The notes: generated by a model not told the origin, from the letters alone. A DNA stretch of 64,000 bases from Rhodospirillaceae bacterium (GCA_002709955.1 PAQY01000017.1:121895-185894), one strand, 5' to 3'. Counted from the first letter of the stretch, positions 20,598 through 31,758 are shown. Program-made: numbers and translations.

Positions 20598-21494
20598 TCA
20601 GAAATTGTGCTCTGCGACTTTTCTCAACAGGAAGTCCCGGAACACGGTGATGCGCTTGGAATGGCGCAATTCCTCCGGATAGACGAAATAGGCCTGTGTT
20701 ACCGGCCCTTCGATTTCAGGCAGGACCGGTTCCAGCTTTAACTGTTCGGGCTGCATGAATTCCGGCAGGGCGGCCAATCCCAAACCTGATTGTACCGCGC
20801 GATAGATGCCATAGACATTGTTGACCCGCAAGATCGGTCGGCGCGGCGTTTCCGGTCTGGCACCGATTTCCAGCAACCAGTTGATGGATTTCGATGGCTG
20901 GGGCGCTTCTTCCCCAAAGACGATCAGGTCGTGATGGTCCAGGTCTACCGGTGTCTTTGGGCGTTCCCGCCGTTCAAAATATTCTGGGCTGCCATAGATC
21001 AGGTGCCGCACGCTCATCAGCGGGCGCTGGATCAGATCAGGCTGGCGGGGCGGGGACATGCGGATCGCCACATCGGCCTGACGCATCCCCAGATCCAGTT
21101 CCTCGTCCGACAGCAACAGGGTCACTTCGACCTCTGGGAACAGATCGATGAATTCACGGATATGGGGCGTCAGCCAGGTTGAGCCAAAGGCCATGGTCGT
21201 GGTGATTTTTAACGGGCCGGAGGGGCGGTCCTTGGTTTCCCCCAGCCGGGCTTCGGCCATGCTGAGCTTGTGAAAGACATCTTTCACCGTGCGATACAGC
21301 ATTTCCCCCTGCTCGGTCAGCAGCAGGCCACGGGCATGGCGGTGAAACAGGGGAACGCGCACACTTTCTTCCAGCGCCGAAATCTGACGCGAGATCGCAG
21401 ATTGGCTGAGATTCAGTTTCTCGCCAGCATGGGTAAAGCTTCCCGCCTCAGCGACCGCATGAAATATGCGCAGTCTGTCCCAATCCATTGGCAT
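20598..21494 (-). CDS. LysR family transcriptional regulator
   Basis: MDWDRLRIFHAVAEAGSFTHAGEKLNLSQSAISRQISALEE. Confidence 0.93.
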   Translation of the reverse strand: MPMDWDRLRIFHAVAEAGSFTHAGEKLNLSQSAISRQISALEESVRVPLFHRHARGLLLTEQGEMLYRTVKDVFHKLSMAEARLGETKDRPSGPLKITTTMAFGSTWLTPHIREFIDLFPEVEVTLLLSDEELDLGMRQADVAIRMSPPRQPDLIQRPLMSVRHLIYGSPEYFERRERPKTPVDLDHHDLIVFGEEAPQPSKSINWLLEIGARPETPRRPILRVNNVYGIYRAVQSGLGLAALPEFMQPEQLKLEPVLPEIEGPVTQAYFVYPEELRHSKRITVFRDFLLRKVAEHNF

Positions 21495-21720
21495 TGGTTG
21501 TCCCCCGAACCTCTAGATTTGTACGCACTATGCCTCTACCCCCTCTCTATGTAAGAGACTTGGGCCCAAAAATCGATGGTAAATGATGCGCCACGGCAAA
21601 TGGTCTGCCTTTGGACAAAGTACTAACGCCCCGCCCACCCCCAAACAGGGCAGGCAGGGCGCAGCATCACAATCCTGTCAGTCACCCGGACTGGGCACGA
21701 ATCCGGGGCGCGCAACTGCC

Positions 21721-24700
21721 CTATTCTGCGGGTTGGGCCGTGGCTTGTTCTTCAAACAAGGGGTGTTTCAGGGCCTTCAGGATCTCCCGTGGGACCACAT
21801 GTTTGATGCTTTGGCGTGTGATGTCCCATTCGTGCAACAGGGCATCGGCCCATTTTGAATGGGTGTTGACGACATGATCCTGGATCATGGTGCGGCAAAT
21901 ATCCGCCCAATAGTCTGTCTCCAGCGAATAGACATCGACGGATTCAGGGTTCAGATACAGGGACAGGCGATCCTCCGGGTCATAGATGAAGGCCATTCCA
22001 CCGGTCATGCCCGCTGCGAAATTATCGCCGACATCGCCCAAAATACAGACATAGCCGCCGGTCATATATTCACAGCCATTCGATCCGACGCCTTCCACGA
22101 CGGTATAAGCACCGGAATTTCGCACTGCAAACCGATCCCCCGCCATGCCAGCTGCAAACAGGCGACCATCGGTTGCCCCATACAGACAGGTATTGCCGAT
22201 AATCGCGTTCTTGTTGCTTTCCAGCGGGCTGGTGGTGATCGGACGGATTACGATTTCACCACCGCTTAATCCCTTGCCGACATAGTCATTGGCATCGCCC
22301 AGGACTTCCAACTTTAGCCCCTGCACCGCAAAGGCCCCAAGCGACTGCCCGGCCGATCCACGCATACGCACGGTCAGGTGACCCGGGCGGAGGGCTTTCA
22401 TGCCAAACTGCCGTGTGATCTTGGAGGAAATCTTGGTTCCAATCGCCCGATAGGTGTTTCGGATATTGTACTGAAGCTGCATTTTCTCCCGGTCGCGGAA
22501 CAGGTTTTCCGCATCCTGGATCATCAGCGCATCCAGTGTTTCCGGCACTGAATTGCGGCCCTCCGCCTCTGTCGGGAAGACACCGCGCACCATGCCCGGC
22601 TGGGTCAGCAGGGGGTTCAGGTCCAGATCATCCAGATGATCCGCACCCCGGCTGACCTGGGCCAGCAATTCGGTGCGCCCGATGATATCGCTCAAGGACC
22701 GCGCGCCCAGGCGGGACAGAATCTCCCGGACCTCTTCAGCAACGAAACTGAACAGGTTCATGACCTTTTCCGGCGATCCGCTGAATTTATCGATCAGTCG
22801 TTCATCCTGGGTACAGACCCCGACCGGGCAGGTATTGGAATGGCATTGCCGCACCATGATACAGCCCATGGCGACAAGGCTGGCGGTGCCGATGCCATAT
22901 TCTTCCGCGCCTAGTATGGCGGCGATGACCACATCGCGACCGGTGCGAATGCCGCCATCGGTGCGCAGGCGCACGCGGTGGCGCAATCCGTTCAGCGTCA
23001 GCACTTGATGTGCCTCTGCCAGACCCATTTCCCACGGCAGGCCCGCATATTTGATGGATGTCTGGGGCGAAGCGCCTGTCCCGCCGGAATGACCGGAAAT
23101 CAGGATCGTATCGGCATGGGCCTTGGCGACCCCGGCGGCAACGGTGCCGATCCCGGCTTTTGCGACCAGTTTCACACAAACGCGGGCTTCAGGATTGATC
23201 TGCTTCAAATCATAGATCAGCTGGGCCAGATCCTCGATGGAATAGATATCGTGGTGGGGTGGCGGGCTGATCAGCGTCACGCCCTCTGTCGAATGGCGCA
23301 GCCGTGCGATGATGCCGGAGACCTTGAATCCCGGTAGCTGACCGCCTTCGCCGGGCTTTGCGCCCTGGGCCATCTTGATTTCGATTTCGCGGCAATTGTT
23401 CAGATATTCCGCGGTGACGCCAAACCGACCAGAGGCCACCTGTTTGATTGCGGAAGAGGCATTGTCACCATTTTCCTTGGGCTTATAGCGTGCAGGATCT
23501 TCACCCCCCTCTCCACTGTCGGATTTCGCGCCAATCCGGTTCATGGCAATTGACAGGGTTTCATGGGCGATGGGCGACAGGGCCCCCAGGGAAATGCCAG
23601 GGGCAACCAGACGCTTGCGGATTTCCGTGATGGATTCCACCTCGTCAATCGGCGCGGCGGGCCCGTCATATTTGAAATCCATCAGATCGCGCAGATTGAT
23701 CGGGGGCAGCTTCGCGACCTGTTCGGTATAGCGCCGATAGACGGCATAGGAATCCGACGCCACGGCGGTTTGCAGCGTATGGATCAGGTTCCCCTCCCAG
23801 GCATGGGCTTCCCCACCCCGGCGATAGCGATAAAATCCTCCAACCGGCAGGGCGATCACCGTCTCGTCAAAGGCGGTTTCGTGGCGCTGTCTGACATTGG
23901 CATGCAAGCCCGTCAGTCCAACGCCGGAAATGCGGCTGGGCAGGCCGGGGAAGAATTCGGCAACCAGGGACCGGCTGAGGCCGATGGCTTCAAAGTTATA
24001 GCCCCCCCGATAGGAACTGACGATGGAGATTCCCATTTTCGACATGATCTTCAACAGACCATCTTCGATGGATTTTTTGAAGTTCTGTAATGCCGTGTCC
24101 AGCGTCAGATCGCCCAACAGCTTGCGCCGATGCCGGTCTGCAATCGCTTCCTGTGCCAGATAAGGCACGATGGCGGTGGTGCCGACCCCGATCATGACGG
24201 CAAAGGAATGGGTGTCTATCGCTTCCGATGTGCGGGCGATCAGGCTGGAAAATGTGCGCAGGCTGGCCCGGACCAGATGGGTATGGACGGCCCCAACGGC
24301 CAGAATCATCGGAATCGCGGCCCGTGTTTCGGAAATCCCGGAATCGTCCAAGATCAAATGTTGCGCCCCGCCCCGCACGGCATCTTCCGCCTGGGCCTGA
24401 ACCTGATGCACCGCATCGGCCAGGGCATTTGGATTGCTGTCAATTGGGAAGGTGCAATCAATCTCGGTGGCGGCTTCCCCCAGATAGTTCCGCAATGCGC
24501 GATAGTCGCCATCCAACAGGATCGGTGAGGGCAGTTGCACGATCTGTAACTGCCGGGCGTCTTCTTCCAGAATATTGCCCAGATTGCCCAGCCGCGTCGC
24601 CAGGGACATGACATTGCGTTCCCGCAGGCTGTCGATGGGTGGATTGGTCACCTGGCTGAAATTCTGTCGGAAATAATGGTGCATGCCGCGATAGCTGTCT

Positions 24701-26265
24701 GACAGCACCGCAATGGGCGTGTCATCCCCCATGGAACCAGTGGCTTCCTTGCCGGTTTCCGCCATCGGTTGCAGGATCAGTTCCAGATCCTCCATCGACC
24801 AGCCACAGGTAATCATGCGGCGGCGCAACTCGTCTTTGGACATGTCGCCACATTTTCCTGTGCCCTGACCATTCAATTCCGACAATTTGGTAATGCTTTT
24901 TACCCATTCGCCAAAGGGGCTTAAGCCTGCAACATGGTCTTTTAATTCCATGTCGTGGCACAGGCGTCCCTCGTTCAGGTCTACCGCAATCATCTGACCC
25001 GGACCCAGGCGGCCCTTTTCGATGACAGTGGTTTCCTGAATTTTGACCATGCCGGTCTCAGACCCGACGACCAGCAGGCCATCACCGGTCACGACATAGC
25101 GCAGCGGGCGCAGACCATTGCGATCCATCCCGGCCAAAGCCCAACGACCGCCATAGGCACAGATCGCCGCTGGTCCGTCCCAGGGCTCCATTACACCATT
25201 TGCGTATTCATAAAAATCACGATGGGCCTGTTTCAGGGTTTTGGATTTTTCCCATGCCTCAGGGATCAACAGGGATTTGACCTCTGGCAGTTCGCGATGC
25301 GTGCGGACCAGAACTTCGAACACCCCATCCAGGGATGCGGAATCAGAGCTACCGGGCTGAACAATCGGTTTGATGTCATCGACATAGGGACCCAATTGCG
25401 GATCATCCAGCTTGGTTTCGTGGCTTTTCATCCAGTTGATGTTGCCGTTGATCGTATTGATCTCACCATTATGGGCCAGAACACGGAACGGCTGGGCCAA
25501 AGACCAGCTGGGGAATGTATTGGTCGAATAGCGCTGATGGTAGATCGCAAAATTCGACGTGAACCGCTCGTCATTCAAATCCGGATAGAAAGAGGTCAAC
25601 TGTTCTGCCAGGAACAGTCCCTTATAGATCACAGATCGACAGCTTAAGGAGCAGATATAGGCCTCTGTCAGGTTTTCCAGCAGGAACAGCTTCTCAATCC
25701 GGCGGCGGATGACATACAGGTCCGCTTCAAATTGCGAAACTTTCGCGTCGCGGGCATTTTCCACCATGATCTGTTCAATCTCAGGGCGGGTGGCATTCGC
25801 CTTTTCCCCAATAATGGAAATGTCCACGGGAACCTGGCGCCAGCCATAAATGCGGTGCCCCATGCGCAGGATTTCACTCTCCACAATCTGGCGCACACGC
25901 TCCTGGCGGTTCAAATCGGTGCGGGGCAGAAACACCATGCCCACGGCCAGACGCCCCTTGCCCAGATTGTGGCCGGTGCGCTGAACATGTTCTTTGAAGA
26001 AATCTTGCGGGATCTGCACATGAATGCCCGCCCCGTCGCCGGTCTTGCCATCGGCATCCACCGCGCCGCGATGCCACAGCACCTTCAGGGCCTCAATCGC
26101 GCGCAGCACAACGTCGCGCCGGGGCTTGCCATCAATCGCTGCTACCATACCGACGCCACAATTGGCGGTCTCTGTCTCCGGCAGATACATTCCGTTCTGC
26201 GCCAGATGATCGGCGTTCGCGCGATACTGCGAAACCCAGTCATTCATATCCGTCGTGTTGGTCAT
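21721..26265 (-). CDS. gltB: glutamate synthase large subunit
   Basis: 1514 aa; CGVGMVAAIDG Ntn start, ISGHSGGTGASPQTSIKYAG, GxxxG C-terminal domain. Confidence 0.96.
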   Translation of the reverse strand: MTNTTDMNDWVSQYRANADHLAQNGMYLPETETANCGVGMVAAIDGKPRRDVVLRAIEALKVLWHRGAVDADGKTGDGAGIHVQIPQDFFKEHVQRTGHNLGKGRLAVGMVFLPRTDLNRQERVRQIVESEILRMGHRIYGWRQVPVDISIIGEKANATRPEIEQIMVENARDAKVSQFEADLYVIRRRIEKLFLLENLTEAYICSLSCRSVIYKGLFLAEQLTSFYPDLNDERFTSNFAIYHQRYSTNTFPSWSLAQPFRVLAHNGEINTINGNINWMKSHETKLDDPQLGPYVDDIKPIVQPGSSDSASLDGVFEVLVRTHRELPEVKSLLIPEAWEKSKTLKQAHRDFYEYANGVMEPWDGPAAICAYGGRWALAGMDRNGLRPLRYVVTGDGLLVVGSETGMVKIQETTVIEKGRLGPGQMIAVDLNEGRLCHDMELKDHVAGLSPFGEWVKSITKLSELNGQGTGKCGDMSKDELRRRMITCGWSMEDLELILQPMAETGKEATGSMGDDTPIAVLSDSYRGMHHYFRQNFSQVTNPPIDSLRERNVMSLATRLGNLGNILEEDARQLQIVQLPSPILLDGDYRALRNYLGEAATEIDCTFPIDSNPNALADAVHQVQAQAEDAVRGGAQHLILDDSGISETRAAIPMILAVGAVHTHLVRASLRTFSSLIARTSEAIDTHSFAVMIGVGTTAIVPYLAQEAIADRHRRKLLGDLTLDTALQNFKKSIEDGLLKIMSKMGISIVSSYRGGYNFEAIGLSRSLVAEFFPGLPSRISGVGLTGLHANVRQRHETAFDETVIALPVGGFYRYRRGGEAHAWEGNLIHTLQTAVASDSYAVYRRYTEQVAKLPPINLRDLMDFKYDGPAAPIDEVESITEIRKRLVAPGISLGALSPIAHETLSIAMNRIGAKSDSGEGGEDPARYKPKENGDNASSAIKQVASGRFGVTAEYLNNCREIEIKMAQGAKPGEGGQLPGFKVSGIIARLRHSTEGVTLISPPPHHDIYSIEDLAQLIYDLKQINPEARVCVKLVAKAGIGTVAAGVAKAHADTILISGHSGGTGASPQTSIKYAGLPWEMGLAEAHQVLTLNGLRHRVRLRTDGGIRTGRDVVIAAILGAEEYGIGTASLVAMGCIMVRQCHSNTCPVGVCTQDERLIDKFSGSPEKVMNLFSFVAEEVREILSRLGARSLSDIIGRTELLAQVSRGADHLDDLDLNPLLTQPGMVRGVFPTEAEGRNSVPETLDALMIQDAENLFRDREKMQLQYNIRNTYRAIGTKISSKITRQFGMKALRPGHLTVRMRGSAGQSLGAFAVQGLKLEVLGDANDYVGKGLSGGEIVIRPITTSPLESNKNAIIGNTCLYGATDGRLFAAGMAGDRFAVRNSGAYTVVEGVGSNGCEYMTGGYVCILGDVGDNFAAGMTGGMAFIYDPEDRLSLYLNPESVDVYSLETDYWADICRTMIQDHVVNTHSKWADALLHEWDITRQSIKHVVPREILKALKHPLFEEQATAQPAE

Positions 26266-26277
26266 GGCGATTGTTCC

Positions 26278-27720
26278 TTATTCTGCAGCGACCGGCGCGA
26301 CGGCGCGGGCTTGGATATAGTCGTGGATGGAGGCTGCGGCGTCGCGGCCATCGCGAATGGCCCAGACGACCAGGCTGGCACCGCGCACGATGTCGCCGGC
26401 GGCAAAAACACCCTCCAGCGCGGTCATCTTTGTCTTGTGATCGATCTTCACCGTGCCCCAGCGGGTGACAGGCAGGTCGGCTTCCCCCCATAGGGTGGGC
26501 AGGTCTTCTGGATCAAAGCCCAGCGCCAGGATTGCGATATCGGCGTCATGGGTCATGACCGCCCCTTCAATCGCTTGTGGCGCGCGGCGACCGGTTGCAT
26601 CGGGCTGACCCAGGCGCATCTGCTGTGCCCGAACGCCGGTCACGGCATCGTCGCCGGTAAAGGCTTCTGGCTGGGACAGCCAAACGAATTTAACCCCTTC
26701 TTCTTCCGCATTCGCGACTTCGCGCTGAGAGCCCGGCATATTGGTGCGGTCGCGGCGATACAGGCATTTCACAGATTTGGCACCCTGGCGAATGGCGGTA
26801 CGGACACAGTCCATGGCGGTATCGCCCCCTCCAATAACAACGATATTCTTGCCCGCCGCATTCAGTGTGCCATCCTCAAATTCAGCAACAGTATCGCCCA
26901 GGCCATTGCGGTTCGACGCGGTCAGGAAATCCATTGCCGGAATAATGTTCTTCTGGCCCACGCCCGGTGCCTTAAGATCGCGCGCCTTGTAAACGCCGGT
27001 CGCGACCAGGACGGCATCATGCTTTGCCCGTAAATCGGCGAAGCTGATGTCGCGGCCAATCTCAACATTCAGGGTGAAGCGGACGCCGGACTCTTCCAGC
27101 CATTTCGTGCGGCGCTGAACAATGTCCTTTTCCAGCTTGAAGTTCGGAATGCCATAAATCATCAGGCCACCGACCCGATCATAACGGTCATAGATCGTGA
27201 CCTGATATCCGCGCCGCCGCAATTGTTCCGCCGCCGCCAGCCCACCTGGGCCCGCGCCAATGATCCCAACGCTTTCCGCGCGTTCCTGCCGGGGGGTAAT
27301 GGGCGTGACCCAGCCCTTTTCCCAGGCGGTATCGGTGATGTATTTTTCGATGGATCCAATGGTGACCGTGCCGTGGCCGGATTGTTCGATGACACAATTC
27401 CCCTCGCACAGGCGGTCTTGCGGGCAGATGCGGCCACAGACTTCCGGGAAGGTATTGGTCGCGCTGGAAACCTCATAGGCTTCCTGCAGGCGGCCTTCCG
27501 CGGTCAGCATCAACCAGTCGGGAATGTTGTTGTGCAGCGGGCAGTGGATTTGACAAAAGGGCACACCGCACTGACTGCACCGCCCGGATTGGGCGGCTGC
27601 TGCATCATCGCTGTATCCCTGATAAATCTCATCAAAATCTACACGGCGCTGGTCAATCGCACGTTTATCAGGATTTGCCTGAGCGCGATCCACAAATTGA
27701 AGCATCCGGCCGGTGGTCAT
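26278..27720 (-). CDS. gltD: glutamate synthase small subunit
   Basis: CSQCGVPFCQIHCPLHNNIPDWL, VGIIGAGPGGLAAAEQLRRRGY; adjacent to gltB. Confidence 0.95.
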   Translation of the reverse strand: MTTGRMLQFVDRAQANPDKRAIDQRRVDFDEIYQGYSDDAAAAQSGRCSQCGVPFCQIHCPLHNNIPDWLMLTAEGRLQEAYEVSSATNTFPEVCGRICPQDRLCEGNCVIEQSGHGTVTIGSIEKYITDTAWEKGWVTPITPRQERAESVGIIGAGPGGLAAAEQLRRRGYQVTIYDRYDRVGGLMIYGIPNFKLEKDIVQRRTKWLEESGVRFTLNVEIGRDISFADLRAKHDAVLVATGVYKARDLKAPGVGQKNIIPAMDFLTASNRNGLGDTVAEFEDGTLNAAGKNIVVIGGGDTAMDCVRTAIRQGAKSVKCLYRRDRTNMPGSQREVANAEEEGVKFVWLSQPEAFTGDDAVTGVRAQQMRLGQPDATGRRAPQAIEGAVMTHDADIAILALGFDPEDLPTLWGEADLPVTRWGTVKIDHKTKMTALEGVFAAGDIVRGASLVVWAIRDGRDAAASIHDYIQARAVAPVAAE

Positions 27721-28138
27721 GGGTATGTCCTCACACTCTCGCAACATCTTTCGCTGACGTACTAAACGATATGGGGTCAGCTGAGATGTTAATGGTTAAA
27801 ATGTCGAAATTCGGGCCCGGTATTCAGGCCTTGTTTCCTGTCGTCGCGGTTTCCTGCCGTCAGGGTGGGGTCGCGGATTGAAATCTGACAGGCCTGACCC
27901 TCATACACGCCCATTCTATATCGCTTGTTGCGCAGAAATGCCAGAAGTATTTCGAAAATTAGTCAATAAAATTGACCTATTTTTTGTGCGTGCATTCAAA
28001 CACTCATCAGAAAAGGTTCGTTGGGGAGCGTTGTGTAAAAATTTAGTACCATTTTGGTATTATTATTGTAACAGGTTAAGGATGCAAGGGAATGCGACGA
28101 ATGATATAAGCATTTTAACTAATCCTGTGGGGGTTTCC

Positions 28139-28945
28139 GTGCTTCTTCACCATATTCTGGTTCTTGCCGCTGTTCAGGGAATCACCGAATTCCTGCCGAT
28201 CAGTTCCTCCGGACATCTTATTTTGACCGGCCATGTGCTGGGATGGCCGGATCAGGGATTGGAAATAGATGTCGCGGTGCATATCGGCAGTCTGGCTGCT
28301 GTATGTCTGTATTTCTGGCGTGATGTCTGGCAAATGTTTGTCGGTGCCGGGCGTGTGGCAACAGGTCGCGGGGGCCCGCCTGCGAAACTGGTTCTGAATG
28401 TTATTGTTGCGACGATCCCCATCATCATCGCTGGCTTCCTGTTAAAGGATTATGTCGGGACGGTGTTTCGGTCCGTAGAACTGATTGGCTGGACGACACT
28501 GGGTTTCGGGATCTTGTTGTTCATTGCAGACCGGGTCGGCATGACGATCCGCCGGGTGGAGCATTTATCCTGGGTCACGTCTCTGGTAATCGGCCTGTCG
28601 CAGATTTTGGCTTTGCTGCCGGGGACCAGTCGGTCGGGCATTACCATGACAACCGCCCGCTTTCTGGGGGTGGAGCGGGAAGATGCCGCCCGGTTTTCAA
28701 TGTTGATTTCCATCCCAACCATTCTGGGGGCAGGGCTGCTTGCCGGTCTGGATGTCTATGAATCAGGCAGTTTTGCCCTGACCGGCGATGTTGCGATTGC
28801 CGTCATATTCTCCTTCATCACCGCACTGATATCCATTTACGCAATGATGGCCTGGCTGCGCCGCTCCGGCTTTGCACCCTTTGTGATCTATCGCATCATC
28901 ATGGGCGTTGGCTTGCTGTATTGGGTCTACAGCGGCGCGGCGTAA
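28139..28945 (+). CDS. uppP: undecaprenyl-diphosphate phosphatase
   Basis: AAVQGITEFLPISSSGHLIL and LLPGTSRSGITMTTARFLG; GTG start inferred from protein length. Confidence 0.93.
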   Translation: MLLHHILVLAAVQGITEFLPISSSGHLILTGHVLGWPDQGLEIDVAVHIGSLAAVCLYFWRDVWQMFVGAGRVATGRGGPPAKLVLNVIVATIPIIIAGFLLKDYVGTVFRSVELIGWTTLGFGILLFIADRVGMTIRRVEHLSWVTSLVIGLSQILALLPGTSRSGITMTTARFLGVEREDAARFSMLISIPTILGAGLLAGLDVYESGSFALTGDVAIAVIFSFITALISIYAMMAWLRRSGFAPFVIYRIIMGVGLLYWVYSGAA

Positions 28946-28951
28946 TCCGAT

Positions 28952-29902
28952 TCAGACCGGTTGTGCGGGATTATAGCGCCCACCCTTGCGATAAATGTCC
29001 AGATAGGATGGCAGGATCACCTCTGCCGCCGTTGGGGCAATGCCCAAATCCTTGAGGCCCGGCAGGTTGCCCGTTGCGATATTGTCGCTGCGCAGCAATT
29101 CCACCTGATCCCGGGTCAGCGGCGGCACGGGCAGCAATTCCAGGAAAAAGGCCTTGATCCGCGCCAGCTCAAACGGCACCGGGACCAGGCCGACATGGCG
29201 ACCCGTTTCAGACATGACCAGTTCCATCAATTCCTTGAAGCTATAGACCGTCGGCCCGCACAGTTCATAGGTCCGCCCCGCCGCACTGCTGTCGGTCAGG
29301 GCCTTGACGATGGCGTCGGCGACATCCCCAACATAAACCGGCTGGAACTTCTGCTCTCCCCCCCCGATCAAGGGCAGCAAGGGGGTAATGCGCATGATTG
29401 AGGCAAATCGGTTGAAGAAAGAATCTTCCGGGCCAAAAATGACGCTGGGGCGCACGACGATGGCTTCTGGGACCTCTGCCCTAACAGCGGCTTCTCCCGC
29501 TGCCTTGCTGCGCGCATACAGCGCAGGCGAATCCGGTGCCGCGCCAAGGGCGGACATCTGAATGAAACTGGTAATCCCCGCCGCCTTGGCGGCCTTTGCA
29601 ATGCGGGCAGATCCCTGATGATGGACGGCATCGAAGGTCTGGGTGCCGCTTTCATATAGAATTCCCACTAGATTGATCACGGCATCCGCGCCATCCAGCG
29701 CCCTAGCGACGGATGAGTCCTGCCGGATATTGCAGGCGATCGGGACGATCTGACCAACATCCCCCATAGGTTTCAGGTCACTGGCGGTGTCTGGAAAGCG
29801 CACAGCGACGCGCACGCGACAGCCAATCCGCGCCAGCTCGCGCACCACTTGACGCCCGACAAAGCCGGAACCGCCGAAAACCGTCACAACCTTGGCCACC
29901 AT
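28952..29902 (-). CDS. complex I NDUFA9-like NAD-dependent epimerase/dehydratase family protein
   Basis: VTVFGGSGFVGRQVVRELARIGCRVRVAVR ... VINLVGILYESGTQTFDAVHHQG. Confidence 0.88.
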   Translation of the reverse strand: MVAKVVTVFGGSGFVGRQVVRELARIGCRVRVAVRFPDTASDLKPMGDVGQIVPIACNIRQDSSVARALDGADAVINLVGILYESGTQTFDAVHHQGSARIAKAAKAAGITSFIQMSALGAAPDSPALYARSKAAGEAAVRAEVPEAIVVRPSVIFGPEDSFFNRFASIMRITPLLPLIGGGEQKFQPVYVGDVADAIVKALTDSSAAGRTYELCGPTVYSFKELMELVMSETGRHVGLVPVPFELARIKAFFLELLPVPPLTRDQVELLRSDNIATGNLPGLKDLGIAPTAAEVILPSYLDIYRKGGRYNPAQPV

Positions 29903-30185
29903 GCGATGATACTCCCCTTACAAAATCACCAACCCATTTTCAGCAGTGTTATAGCGAATGCCTGCGACAGTTCCAAGCACCCCGAAAGCACCCCGCCGGG
30001 ACCCCCTGTCGCACATATTTTCAGGCACGGTCATATTTTTGCAATCCATCGCGTGGCACAGGCCGGCACCGCATCCTCAGAAACCCATGTTTTCCAAGGC
30101 TTGCCGGAATAAATCCAGGATAAAAAATCATCCGCTTGACAAGACTCACGCAAATAGACATGTTCCCGCCCGCACCATCGGAAAT

Positions 30186-30272
30186 GCCCAGGTGGCGGAA
30201 TTGGTAGACGCGCAGGTTTCAGGTACCTGTGTCCGAAAGGACGTGGAAGTTCGAGTCTTCTCCTGGGCACCA
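30186..30272 (+). tRNA. tRNA-Leu (anticodon CAG)
   Basis: 87-nt class II tRNA GCCCAGG...CCTGGGC-ACCA, loop TTCAGGT, long variable arm. Confidence 0.95.
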
Positions 30273-30522
30273 TTTCTCTTAATGTAGACCTACTGCCCCG
30301 GATGTCGTTAGACATCCCTGCGGGATGGGCAGCATGGTTCCTCAATTATATCGTTAAATTGCGGGTTTCATTGGCAATTTTGCCACTCTCTTCCTATGTC
30401 ATGGCTTGACCTTGTGAGACGCTTTGCGTTTCCGGGTTTAATGCGTCCAACGGTGTGTTGGGCCGTGAACGATCCATCTTTGCGATGCGTTCAGTTTTTT
30501 CCATGAATGAGAGGTGCCAAAA

Positions 30523-30876
30523 ATGCGGATTTTTCTTCCCGTCCTATTCAGTTTGATTGCCGTTCCTGCCCTTGCCCAAAGTAAAATGGTTGAGGTCCAC
30601 GATCGCGCCGCGATGCCGGGTTTCAGCATCAATGCCGATGTGGCTGACGATCTGGATGTGTTCAATCAGGCAGGTCAGAAAATCGGCGAGGTTGAAGAGG
30701 TCGTCGGATCCACCCGCGAAACACCCGAAGCCCTGGTTGTTGATTTTGAAGATCAGGTTGTCGATTATGGCCCGGAAGACAGGATTATCCCCTTGTCCGC
30801 ATTCACCTTCGATGGAAGTGGAATGGTGATGGCAGACGGGATCACGGCGACAGAAATGCCACGCTGGCGCGATTGA
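30523..30876 (+). CDS. secreted PRC-barrel domain protein
   Basis: signal peptide MRIFLPVLFSLIAVPALAQ; NQAGQKIGEVEEVV PRC-barrel pattern. Confidence 0.75.
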   Translation: MRIFLPVLFSLIAVPALAQSKMVEVHDRAAMPGFSINADVADDLDVFNQAGQKIGEVEEVVGSTRETPEALVVDFEDQVVDYGPEDRIIPLSAFTFDGSGMVMADGITATEMPRWRD

Positions 30877-31143
30877 CGCATCCTGCTGTTGCTCTGGTGC
30901 TGACTGAATGACTTCTTTCGGCCCAATCACCCCTGAATCGGCCGCTTGCCAAAAGACTGTACGGAACGTCACGATTCTTGTTAGAATCCGCACCCTGCGC
31001 GACGGATGCTCTAACAAGGGCGTTCTTGTGAGGGGCCGGAGGGGAGTGTGTATTCCGGGGTGGCGATTTATGGGGTCAAGGTGTAAGCCCGGCACGACGG
31101 TTCGGGCCAGCGATTTGAGCCAGTGATTTAAGGAGTGTGTCGG

Positions 31144-31758
31144 GTGAGCATTCATTTGCATCAAGGGGATTTGCCCGCGGATCTGGATTTTGGGTCCTCT
31201 GTGGCGATTGATACGGAAACTCAGGGCTTAAATCCGTTGCGGGACCGGCTGTGTGTCGCCCAGCTTTCGGGTGGCGATGGGGTCAGCCATCTGGTGCAAT
31301 TCGCGCCTGGCGCTTATGACGCCCCCAATCTGAAGCGCCTTCTGGCCGACCGGTCGGTCCTAAAGATCCTTCATTTTGCGCGGTTTGATGTCGCCATCTG
31401 TCAGCAATGGCTGGGGGTCACGATGGGGCCGATCTATTGCACCAAGATCGCGTCGAAACTGGTGCGCACTTATACGGACCGTCATTCGCTCTCCACCCTT
31501 GCGAAAGAGCTGTTGGGTATCGATATGTCCAAGCAGCAGCAAAGTTCAGACTGGGCTGCGCCGGATCTCAGTGATGCACAATTGGCCTATGCCGCATCGG
31601 ATGTATTGTATCTGCACCAGATCAAAGACGTGCTGGATGGCATGATCGTTCGTGAAGGGCGCAGTGAACTGGCGCAGGCCTGTTTCGATTTTCTGCCGGT
31701 GCGGGCCAAGCTGGACCTGATGGGCTGGGCCGAAACCGATATTTTCGCGCATTCTTGA
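31144..31758 (+). CDS. rnd: ribonuclease D / 3'-5' exonuclease
   Basis: VAIDTETQGLNPLRDRLCVAQLS (DEDD), ILHFARFDVA, YAASDVLYLHQI; GTG start after AAGGAG. Confidence 0.9.
   Translation: MSIHLHQGDLPADLDFGSSVAIDTETQGLNPLRDRLCVAQLSGGDGVSHLVQFAPGAYDAPNLKRLLADRSVLKILHFARFDVAICQQWLGVTMGPIYCTKIASKLVRTYTDRHSLSTLAKELLGIDMSKQQQSSDWAAPDLSDAQLAYAASDVLYLHQIKDVLDGMIVREGRSELAQACFDFLPVRAKLDLMGWAETDIFAHS

Noticed and set aside
23563-24090. long antisense ORFs over gltB and many other genes
   Set aside because: GC-rich codon bias creates open antisense frames; the sense products are unambiguous, large conserved proteins.
30031-30345. minus-strand ORF of 104 aa
   Set aside because: It overlaps the tRNA-Leu gene entirely; no RBS or recognisable protein family.
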